DNA from: WLWS01 sp964639535 | Lineage (GTDB): Bacteria; Pseudomonadota; Gammaproteobacteria; Eutrophobiales; Eutrophobiaceae | NCBI GenBank assembly: GCA_964639535.1 | Contig: CAZXDV010000215.1 | Coordinates: forward strand, 1-5,358 | Direction: 5' to 3' | Length of the DNA stretch: 5,358 nt | Shown here: one piece after another, positions 1 to 5,358 of the stretch | How the letters are laid out: the number at the start of each line of letters is the position of its first letter | How positions within the stretch are numbered: the first letter of the stretch is position 1 | The notes under the pieces: generated by a model | Databases searched by the model: none | Seen by the model: only the letters and a program-made list of their open reading frames with translations | Told to the model about the DNA's origin: nothing | Made by a program: the position numbers and the translations under genes

Positions 1-3000
1 ATGACGAAAACGGTCGGCTGGTCAGTTTGACAAACCAAAACGGCAACACGACTGCCTACGCCTATGATGCAGCGGGCAACATGTCTGGCGCAGTCTTGCC
101 GGACGGCTCTTCGGTTTCGAATCAGGTGGCGACGTCGCTGGGACTGATTGATGGTTTGGGCGGTGTTGCCGCGCAGCCGTTGAAGTACGTCGCGCCCGAG
201 AATCGCGTTACTACAGTGACAGATCGCAAGGGCGAAGTGACGACTGTGGAGGTCAATGCGTTTGGCTCAGTGATCCGAACCGTCGATCCGCTGGGCCGGG
301 AAAGCGTCATTACGCGGGACGAAGCCAACCTGGCTGTACGGGTTGCACGTCCGAGTGCGGCGGCGCCGGGTGGTGTGCGGGTGGACGAGATTGCCTATGA
401 TGGCCGTGCCAACGTGACCGAAATGCGCGAAGCCGTCGGCGCACCGGCGGAGCGCGTCACGACCTACGAATACGAGCCGGTCTACAACAAGGTGACCCGT
501 ATGGTGGACCCGGACGGGTTCGAGATGCTGTACGAGTACGACACCTTCGGCGAAGTCACCAAGATCGTGGACGGTCAGGGGGGTGAGCGTACATTTGTCT
601 ATGAGACCGACGGCAAGCTGGCGAGTCGCACAGACGAAAACGGCAACCTGACCGCGTTCGTTTACAACGATGTGCGCAACTTGGATCAGATCACCTATGC
701 CGATGGGTCCGTCACGGGCATGTCCTACGACGCCACCGGCAACGTCACCACGATCGCCGAAGCGCAAGGGACCGACATCGAACGTCAGGTGCAGCGGACC
801 TATGACGCACTGAACCGTGTTTTGACGGTTGAGGTAACAGGCGCTGACGGCGGTCAGATCGACGGACTGACCCAGTATACATATCTGCCGGCCGGCAACC
901 TTGCCACGGTCACGGACGAAACCGGACTGGTCACAACCATGGGCTACGATGGGCTGGAGCGTCTTGTCTCGCTCGACGATCCAGCCGAAGGGCTGATCCG
1001 GCGGACGTACAACGCTGCTGGCGAAGTCGTTGAGCACATCAACGGTGATGACGAGGTACACACCTATACCTATGATGCAGTCAGTCGCCTAACGCAAACC
1101 ACCGATGCCGAAGGGTTCGTGAAATCATTCACGTACGACCCACGCGACAATATCACGACCGTGACAGACGGACGGGGAGGTGTGACGACCTTTACCTATG
1201 ACACGCTCGACAGGATGCTGGTGCGGACCAATCCCATCGGCGAGGCCATGACACGGGCCTATGACGGGCGGGACAATCTTGCGACGCTCACGCGTGAGGA
1301 TGGGGCCATTGAGACTGCGACCTATGACGGGCTCAGCCGCCGCATCCGGGTCGAGACGCCGGACAACACGCTGATCTACGGTTACGACCCGCGGTCAAAC
1401 CTCATCCTGGCTGCCGATGACGACAGCCGGGTGACCTTCACCTATGACGAACGCAACCGCCTTGTGTCCTCGACCACCGACGGGACGGTGGGCCCGCAGC
1501 CCGAGGTGACTCTGACCTATACCTATGACCAGCTCGACCGGCGCACATCGATGTCCGACAGCCTTGGCGGGACAACGACCTATGCCTATGACCCCGAAGA
1601 TCGGTTGACCGAGCTGACAGCACCCTGGGGAACGGTGTATAGTTTCGGCTATGATGGGGAGGGGCGGCGGACGTCGCTGACCTCGACCTCGGGGCGGGTG
1701 TCGACCTATACCTACGAAAACGATCTGCTGACGCGGTTGGAGCACGCACAATCAGGTGTGGCGCTGACGGACCTGTCCTATGACTACGGCCCCGACGCGC
1801 AACTGACGGCGATCCTCGACAACCTCGATCCGACCAAATCCAAAGCCATCGCCTATGACGATCTAAACCGCCTGGTGCAGGTGTCCGAAGGCGTGCCGGT
1901 GGCGCAGGGCGGAGTGCCTGTGCCGGTTGAGGACTATGCCTATGACGAAGAGGGCAACCGGCTGTCCTCGCATCTGTCGGTTTTGTACTCCTCGAACGCG
2001 CACAACCAGCTGCTGGAGGACGATGAATTCACCTACGCCTACGACGCAAAGGGCAACCGTGTGTCGAAGACGTCGAAACTGGATGGCTCGGTCGAGACGT
2101 ATAGCTACGACAGTCAGAACCGGTTGGTGGGGTATGCGTCGGACGATGTGACGGCGAGCTATGCTTATGATCCGCTGGATCGGCGAATCGCGAAGACGGT
2201 AGATGGCGAAACGAAGGTATTAATTTACGACACAGACCTTCGAACAGGTCTGCGAAACGATGACATAGTTCTTGAATTCGAGAGCGGCTTGGACACAGTT
2301 CTTCGAACTCGTTGGTTGCATACTAATCATGTCGATGAAGTTATTGGCAGAGAGATCTACTCCAGTAATGCCACTCCTGGCGCAGGAGTCACAGGTGAGA
2401 TTTTTTCAGACCGCCAGCGTTCAGTTTCAATTGTTCTGTCTGCTTCAAGTGGCGAGACATCCGGTCGTATTGAATATGATGCCTTTGGGGTTCCCTCTTC
2501 AATTGGAGCGAACTTGGATTCCAGTTTTCTGTTTAACGGTCGAGAATTTGATCAAGAAACTGGCTTATACTTCCATCGGACTCGATACTACGATGCGAAT
2601 ACCGGGCGTTTTTTGCAAGTTGACCCAATAGAATTCTGGTCAGGTACCGCCAATATTTATGAATATGCCGAAAATAATCCGTTTATGCTCTCAGACCCGA
2701 GTGGTTTGTACGGGGCGTCAACTGCTGATTTCATAAAGGCGGCTGGTGCAGCGGGTCTGGGTATTGTGGCACTTTCAACTCCAAATAGTGAAGGTGACAC
2801 GCTTTTGGGCGGCATAATTAGTTTGTCCGTCGCTACAATGAAAAAACTTGACGCGATGCGAATTGCAAGCTCTCTGGAGTCAATGAATCCACCAGGAGGT
2901 GGAAAAGATCCATGCAGAGGGTTGCGTTTTCAACTACGAGAACATCAGAAGAAATTGCAGGACTATCTATCTGAGCCATTTGCTGGCGATAACAAAGACT

Positions 3001-3131
3001 TGTTAAAGAACGCTCAGCACCCAATTGCAACCATGACGATAATTTTCGGCAGGGTGGCATCTATTGTAAGCGAAATTGAGACTATCAAACGCAACATCAG
3101 AAAATGCGAGAGAGATAATGGAATGCGATGA
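1..3131 (+). CDS. RHS/YD-repeat polymorphic toxin, 5' partial, with a C-terminal effector tip
   Basis: C-terminal part of a large RHS-repeat protein. Residues here are numbered from the first full codon at base 3, so residue = base/3; 1042 are visible. The frame is open to the left edge and already reads as RHS repeat (DENGRLVSL), so the true start is upstream and the TTG at base 27 is not the start. Residues 1 to about 740 are YD repeats with the recurring pattern YDxxGN/R or YDxLxR. Residues about 790-830 are the usual stretch before YDAFG. Residues 844-903 are the RHS-core segment: FNGREFDQETGLYFHRTRYY, then two DP motifs at D874 and D898, ending DPSGLYG. Residues 905-1042 are the variable tip. 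In known RHS toxins the repeats fold into a hollow shell around the toxin and the core releases it by self-cleavage; that role is inferred here. Export may be by type VI or another route, but no secretion gene is in view. The family call is firm; the toxic activity is unknown. Confidence 0.95.
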   Translation, partial: DENGRLVSLTNQNGNTTAYAYDAAGNMSGAVLPDGSSVSNQVATSLGLIDGLGGVAAQPLKYVAPENRVTTVTDRKGEVTTVEVNAFGSVIRTVDPLGRESVITRDEANLAVRVARPSAAAPGGVRVDEIAYDGRANVTEMREAVGAPAERVTTYEYEPVYNKVTRMVDPDGFEMLYEYDTFGEVTKIVDGQGGERTFVYETDGKLASRTDENGNLTAFVYNDVRNLDQITYADGSVTGMSYDATGNVTTIAEAQGTDIERQVQRTYDALNRVLTVEVTGADGGQIDGLTQYTYLPAGNLATVTDETGLVTTMGYDGLERLVSLDDPAEGLIRRTYNAAGEVVEHINGDDEVHTYTYDAVSRLTQTTDAEGFVKSFTYDPRDNITTVTDGRGGVTTFTYDTLDRMLVRTNPIGEAMTRAYDGRDNLATLTREDGAIETATYDGLSRRIRVETPDNTLIYGYDPRSNLILAADDDSRVTFTYDERNRLVSSTTDGTVGPQPEVTLTYTYDQLDRRTSMSDSLGGTTTYAYDPEDRLTELTAPWGTVYSFGYDGEGRRTSLTSTSGRVSTYTYENDLLTRLEHAQSGVALTDLSYDYGPDAQLTAILDNLDPTKSKAIAYDDLNRLVQVSEGVPVAQGGVPVPVEDYAYDEEGNRLSSHLSVLYSSNAHNQLLEDDEFTYAYDAKGNRVSKTSKLDGSVETYSYDSQNRLVGYASDDVTASYAYDPLDRRIAKTVDGETKVLIYDTDLRTGLRNDDIVLEFESGLDTVLRTRWLHTNHVDEVIGREIYSSNATPGAGVTGEIFSDRQRSVSIVLSASSGETSGRIEYDAFGVPSSIGANLDSSFLFNGREFDQETGLYFHRTRYYDANTGRFLQVDPIEFWSGTANIYEYAENNPFMLSDPSGLYGASTADFIKAAGAAGLGIVALSTPNSEGDTLLGGIISLSVATMKKLDAMRIASSLESMNPPGGGKDPCRGLRFQLREHQKKLQDYLSEPFAGDNKDLLKNAQHPIATMTIIFGRVASIVSEIETIKRNIRKCERDNGMR
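3..2240 (+). repeat. YD-repeat array within the rhs gene
   Basis: Tandem degenerate repeats of about 20-21 codons, each carrying a Tyr-Asp pair. The pair is often written with the same codons, so the word cctatga recurs, for example at bases 61, 394, 799, 1069, 1258, 1321, 1441, 1522 and 1585; cctatg also occurs at 1195. Neighbouring copies at 1195, 1258 and 1321 are exactly 63 bases (21 codons) apart. In RHS proteins of known structure these repeats form beta-hairpins that spiral into the shell wall. The array is diverged between copies, which argues for an old array and not a recent duplication. Confidence 0.85.
2715..3128 (+). other. Variable C-terminal effector tip of the RHS protein (about 138 residues)
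   Basis: This is the part after the conserved DPSGLYG, where RHS proteins carry interchangeable toxin domains. Three parts are visible. Residues 905-949 hold two hydrophobic Gly/Ala/Ile-rich stretches (about 911-925 and 934-946). Residues 962-970 are a Pro-Gly linker (NPPGGGKDP). Residues 971-1042 are a mostly helical, basic domain with the pattern LRxHxxKLxxY near 978-988, GDNKDLL at 995-1001, and a heptad-like last helix at about 1017-1035. C971 and C1035 bracket this domain. I cannot assign a nuclease, deaminase, ADP-ribosyltransferase or pore-forming family from these residues; no HNH, catalytic HxxH or similar signature is visible. That it is the toxin rests on its position and on the immunity-like gene that follows. 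Confidence 0.7.
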
Positions 3132-3435
3132 CCTTAAGGGCCCTGAAATTTCCAAGCTAATAGAGCAATCGCTTGCTATGCTTGAGGCCCGCTCATCATT
3201 GCTCTACTCTACTGGAGATTGGAACGAATACTTCCATTTGGATGATGCTGACCATTTTATCGCTAAGGCTAAGGTCGCTCCTATTGCGAATATGGTCGGC
3301 AGTTTAGAAGAAGATCTAGATTTTCTTAGGGGTGACTTAAAGGAGGGCGTGAGATCGCCTAACCTTACGCTTAGAAAAATTTCTAGTTATTTGTACTTTC
3401 TGGCGCTTAAAGCGGACTTTGAAAGCGATACGTGA
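3118..3435 (+). CDS. Putative immunity protein for the RHS tip
   Basis: Encodes 105 residues, predicted soluble, with no signal peptide or membrane segment. I chose the ATG at 3118 because a purine-rich GAGAGAG (3108-3114) lies just before it. The frame can be read from 3076, but that start has no such site and would lengthen the overlap. The start overlaps the end of the rhs gene by 14 bp, an arrangement expected for coupled translation of a toxin and its antidote. By eye the protein has about 20 acidic and 11 basic residues, while the tip's helical domain is basic (about 14 against 10), which suits direct binding. Notable segments are HLDDADHFIAKAKVAPIANM (about residues 40-59) and the acidic SLEEDLDFL after it. 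I do not recognise a named immunity family. The function is inferred from position, size and charge. Its C-terminus may be truncated by a frameshift (see 3440-3547). Confidence 0.7.
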   Translation: MECDDLKGPEISKLIEQSLAMLEARSSLLYSTGDWNEYFHLDDADHFIAKAKVAPIANMVGSLEEDLDFLRGDLKEGVRSPNLTLRKISSYLYFLALKADFESDT

Positions 3436-3439
3436 TTGG

Positions 3440-3547
3440 ATGATAGGTTTTATTAAGGACAGTAAAATACCGGAATTTACTCGACAAGAGCGCTATGAAA
3501 TCGCACAGCGAGAACTGGAACCGTTGGACGATGCTCTGACGGGATGA
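3440..3547 (+). CDS. 35-residue small ORF, possible split-off C-terminus of the immunity gene
   Basis: An ATG-to-TGA frame of 35 codons, five bases after the immunity gene stops and one frame over. The product begins MIGFIKDSK and ends EPLDDALTG; the middle (about residues 13-30) is charged and helix-like. No good ribosome binding site precedes the ATG. The frame continues upstream of it as RDW, so joining the immunity protein at about ...ADFES to RDWMIGF would need only a one-base shift. Three readings are possible: the end of a longer immunity protein broken by a frameshift or sequencing error, a real small gene, or a remnant of a gene disrupted by the IS66 element that follows. I favour the first, weakly. 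Confidence 0.35.
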   Translation: MIGFIKDSKIPEFTRQERYEIAQRELEPLDDALTG

Positions 3548-3560
3548 TGGAGTGCCTGCT

Positions 3561-3588
3561 AGATGTCCACCATTGATAGTGGACATCT
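3561..3588 (+). repeat. Perfect 10-bp inverted repeat before tnpA
   Basis: AGATGTCCAC at 3561-3570 is repeated inverted as GTGGACATCT at 3579-3588, with an 8-base spacer. It lies 11 bases before the tnpA start and directly against its ribosome binding region. No T-run follows on either strand, so it is not an intrinsic terminator. It could be an operator for a dimeric DNA-binding protein, a transposase binding site near the element's end, or an mRNA hairpin affecting tnpA translation. Sequence alone does not decide among these. Confidence 0.6.
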
Positions 3589-3599
3589 TGAGGTGGGAG

Positions 3600-3992
3600 A
3601 TGGCGGGCAAGAAGGGTCAGAAGAAGCGGGTCTGGTCAGACGATGAGAAGCTTTCGATCTGCGCGCAGGCGCGGGTTTCCGGTGTCTCGGTTGCGCAGGT
3701 TGCTCGGCGCTACGCCATGAACACCAACCTGATCCATAAATGGCTTCGCGATCCTCGGTTTGCATCAGAGGAGCAGGCTTTGGATTTGTCGGTGCCTGAG
3801 GATGCAACGTTTCTTCCAATCGAGATCACGGGCATTGCCCCCGCCCCAACGGCACCCATTTTGCCCACCCCTTCGACAAGTTCCGTCACTGCGCAGCGCG
3901 TGGATATCACGTTGTCGGATGGTCGGCGGATATTGGTGGAGGGTCCGACTGCCCTGTCAGCGATCGTGTCGATGGTCGAGAGACTGGCGTAA
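3600..3992 (+). CDS. tnpA: IS66-family accessory protein TnpA (helix-turn-helix)
   Basis: Encodes 130 residues. I chose the ATG at 3600 because GAGG at 3590-3593 precedes it at normal spacing and the protein then begins with the basic MAGKKGQKKR typical of the family. A GTG at 3552 is in frame but would place the inverted repeat inside the gene and add 16 residues unlike the family. Residues about 14-54 form the helix-turn-helix of the IS3/IS911 OrfA type, with the recognisable core VSVAQVARRYAMNTNLIHKW, followed by LRDPRF. Residues 55-95 are a loose Pro/Ala-rich linker. The C-terminus has the conserved ITLSDGRRILVEGPTALSAI. It presumably binds the element's DNA; its exact role in IS66 transposition is poorly defined. 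Its stop overlaps the tnpB start (TAATG). Confidence 0.92.
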   Translation: MAGKKGQKKRVWSDDEKLSICAQARVSGVSVAQVARRYAMNTNLIHKWLRDPRFASEEQALDLSVPEDATFLPIEITGIAPAPTAPILPTPSTSSVTAQRVDITLSDGRRILVEGPTALSAIVSMVERLA

Positions 3993-4339
3993 TGATCCCG
4001 GTGCCGAGCAACACGCGGGTATGGCTGGCTGCGGGCGTCACGGACATGCGGCGAGGGTTCAATACGCTGGCAGCCCAAGCTGAACAGGTTCTGGCCGAGG
4101 ATCCGTATTCCGGCCACATGTTCGTCTTCCGCGGTCGTCGGGGTGATCTTTTGAAGATTATTTGGTGGGATACTCAGGGGGCCTGCCTGTTTACAAAGCG
4201 GCTGGAACGGGGCCGGTTTGTCTGGCCCGCGGCCAAGGAAGGCAAGATCAGCTTGAGCCCGTCGCAGCTGTCGATGCTGCTCGAAGGGATCGACTGGCGG
4301 ACCCCACAAAAAACCTGGCGACCGCTGGTCGCGGGATAG
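3992..4339 (+). CDS. tnpB: IS66-family accessory protein TnpB (IS66 Orf2)
   Basis: Encodes 115 residues, the usual length for IS66 Orf2 proteins. The ATG shares one base with the tnpA stop (TAATG), and GAGAG at 3978-3982 inside tnpA can serve as ribosome binding site, so translation is probably coupled. Family hallmarks are VTDMRRGFNTLA near residues 16-27, HMFVFRGRRGDLLKIIWWD near 42-60, CLFTKRLERGRF near 64-75, and the ending WRTPQKTWRP. TnpB is needed for transposition in the IS66 elements tested, but its biochemical activity is not known. No truncation or frameshift is seen. Confidence 0.95.
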   Translation: MIPVPSNTRVWLAAGVTDMRRGFNTLAAQAEQVLAEDPYSGHMFVFRGRRGDLLKIIWWDTQGACLFTKRLERGRFVWPAAKEGKISLSPSQLSMLLEGIDWRTPQKTWRPLVAG

Positions 4340-4404
4340 GGCGAACCCCAACAAAACATGGGTTCTGACGCTGTTTTGCGTTCCCTCCTATGGGGCGATC
4401 TGGT
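4340..4404. other. tnpB-tnpC intergenic gap with two weak competing hairpins
   Basis: A 65-base gap. GAACCC (4343-4348) can pair with GGGTTC (4360-4365), and CAAAAC (4352-4357) can pair with GTTTTG (4373-4378). The two hairpins interleave, so only one can form at a time. Neither has a T-run after it, so neither looks like a terminator. Six-base stems of this kind also arise by chance, and no function is claimed. Confidence 0.3.
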
Positions 4405-5358
4405 ATGGATTGCGCCATGCTGGACGCCTTCAAATCCCTGCCCGAAGACCCTGACGAGCTGCGCTCTGTCAGCGTGCAAATGCTCCAACATATCCAGTCT
4501 CAAGCCTACCAAATCGAGAAGTTGAAGGCCGAACTTCACGGCCATCGTAAGGCGCGCTTCGGTTCGAAGTCAGAGGGCATGGATCAACTTGCTCTCGACC
4601 TGTCGGAAGACGACGAGATCGCGCAGGCTGCAGAGGATCAACACACCAAGCAGTCGCCCGGCGATGAAGAGGCCCCAACCAACAAGCGCCAGCACAGCCG
4701 CAAGCCGCTGCCAGACCACCTTGATCGGGAAGATGAGGTCCTGTCACCTGGTGAGGCATGCGCTGGATGCGGCGGCACACTGCGCCAGGTGGGTGAGGAC
4801 GTGACCGAAGAACTGGATTACATCCCCGGTCACTTCGTGGTGCGGCGGTTCATCCGCCCCCGCATGGCCTGCACTTGCTGCGAAGCCTTCACCCAAGCTC
4901 CGCTGCCCTCCCGCCTAATCGAACGCGGCCGGCCCGGTCCCGGCCTCGTGTCGCACATGCTGGTCGGCAAATATTGCGACCACCTGCCGCTTGAACGGCA
5001 ATCCAAAATCTACGCCCGCGAAGGGGTCGATTTGCATCGCTCCACGCTGAGCGACTGGGTCGGGCGCACGACGGCCCTGCTGGCACCTCTGGCCGAGCAC
5101 ATCGGCAAACTGGTCCGGGCGGGGCCAGCCCTGTTTGCAGACGACACCCCTGTCAAACTGCAGGTGCGCGCCAACACCACGAAGACCAAAACGGCCCGGC
5201 TCTGGAGTTATGTCCGGGACGAACGCCCGTGGTGCGGGGTGGCACCCCCCTGCGCCTGGTATCAGTTTAGCGTCGATCGGAAGGGTGAGCACCCCGCCAA
5301 TCATCTCTCGGGCTATACCGGCACGGTCCATGCCGATGGCTTTGCCGGGTTCAATGGT
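4405..5358 (+). CDS. tnpC: IS66-family transposase TnpC, 3' partial
   Basis: The DDE transposase of the element; the frame stays open to the right edge, giving 318 residues of a protein usually near 500 or more. Three in-frame ATGs compete: 4390, 4405 and 4417. I chose 4405 because GGGGCG at 4393-4398 gives it a possible ribosome binding site; 4417 (MLDAFKSLPEDPDEL) is about as likely. With 4405 as start, residues about 25-60 form the N-terminal coiled coil with the conserved RKARFGSKSE, residues 80-105 are a charged linker, and a zinc-finger-like segment has C119-x2-C122 and C156-x2-C159. The catalytic core starts with ADDTPV (D246/D247) and has a second Asp in GTVHADGFAGFNG (D311). The final Glu lies beyond the window. 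It cuts and joins the element's ends, presumably together with TnpA and TnpB. Confidence 0.95.
   Translation, partial: MDCAMLDAFKSLPEDPDELRSVSVQMLQHIQSQAYQIEKLKAELHGHRKARFGSKSEGMDQLALDLSEDDEIAQAAEDQHTKQSPGDEEAPTNKRQHSRKPLPDHLDREDEVLSPGEACAGCGGTLRQVGEDVTEELDYIPGHFVVRRFIRPRMACTCCEAFTQAPLPSRLIERGRPGPGLVSHMLVGKYCDHLPLERQSKIYAREGVDLHRSTLSDWVGRTTALLAPLAEHIGKLVRAGPALFADDTPVKLQVRANTTKTKTARLWSYVRDERPWCGVAPPCAWYQFSVDRKGEHPANHLSGYTGTVHADGFAGFNG

Larger units (their letters stand above)
3548..5358 (+). mobile_element. IS66-family insertion sequence, left part (right end beyond the window)
   Basis: The three-gene order tnpA-tnpB-tnpC, with tnpA and tnpB overlapping and a larger tnpC after a short gap, is characteristic of the full IS66 group. 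The left boundary is not resolved. IS66 ends usually start with GTAA, but no convincing terminal repeat can be picked without the right end, which is outside the window. The given start is simply the first base after the small ORF; the true end probably lies between about 3460 and 3599. All three reading frames are intact as far as seen, so the element may be active or recently arrived. Confidence 0.85.

Noticed and set aside
27..29. TTG as start codon of the RHS protein
   Set aside because: The frame is open to the window edge and upstream codons already encode RHS-repeat sequence, so the gene continues to the left.
267..1061. 264-codon reading frame on the - strand
   Set aside because: It lies wholly inside the rhs gene, reads as the complement of YD repeats and has no recognisable domain; long antisense frames are common in GC-rich coding DNA.
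3066..3080. GTAAGCG as the left terminal repeat of the IS66 element
   Set aside because: It lies inside the rhs coding sequence, upstream of an intact end of that gene and the immunity gene, so the short match is most likely chance.
3524..3565. Promoter for tnpA (TTGGAC at 3524 or CTGACG at 3536 with TAGATG at 3560)
   Set aside because: The -10 matches are poor and the spacing is only fair, so a call would not be supported.
3561..3588. Stem-loop as a transcription terminator for the rhs-immunity genes
   Set aside because: No run of T follows the stem on the + strand (TGAGGTGG follows) or on the - strand.
3710..4354. 214-codon reading frame on the - strand over tnpA and tnpB
   Set aside because: Both genes on the + strand are clear IS66 family members; the antisense frame has no family features and is a GC-rich by-product.

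Overview
The window looks like an accessory, recombining part of a GC-rich proteobacterial chromosome or plasmid. An alphaproteobacterium of the Rhodobacterales/Roseobacter type is my best guess. That rests on the general look of the IS66 proteins and the codon use from memory, with no marker gene to confirm it. All five main genes are on the + strand and packed tightly. No RNA gene or CRISPR array is visible.

Bases 1-3131 are the 3' part of a large RHS/YD-repeat gene whose start lies upstream. It encodes about 700 residues of YD repeats, then the conserved RHS-core closing segment ending in DPSGLYG (bases 2694-2714), then a 138-residue variable C-terminal tip. This is the plan of polymorphic toxins: the repeats form a shell, the core cuts the chain, and the tip is the effector. 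The tip matches no toxin family I can name with confidence. It has a hydrophobic Gly/Ala-rich stretch, a Pro-Gly linker and a basic helical domain. That domain is bracketed by the only two cysteines in the 1042 visible residues.

Bases 3118-3435 encode a small acidic protein whose start overlaps the end of the rhs gene by 14 bp. Position, size and charge make it the likely immunity protein. A protein-like 35-codon reading frame (3440-3547) follows in another frame. It may be the immunity gene's original C-terminus split off by a frameshift, or a separate small gene or remnant.

From about 3548 to the window end is the left part of an IS66-family insertion sequence with tnpA, tnpB and tnpC in order. 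tnpC is cut by the window edge after two of its expected acidic catalytic positions. A perfect 10-bp inverted repeat sits just before tnpA.

GC content is high through the YD repeats, falls at about base 2215 (inside the rhs gene, about 500 bp before the end of the core), stays low through the tip and immunity genes, and rises again in the IS. The effector end therefore looks like an exchanged cassette. The most interesting part is the unassigned toxin/immunity module at 2715-3547.
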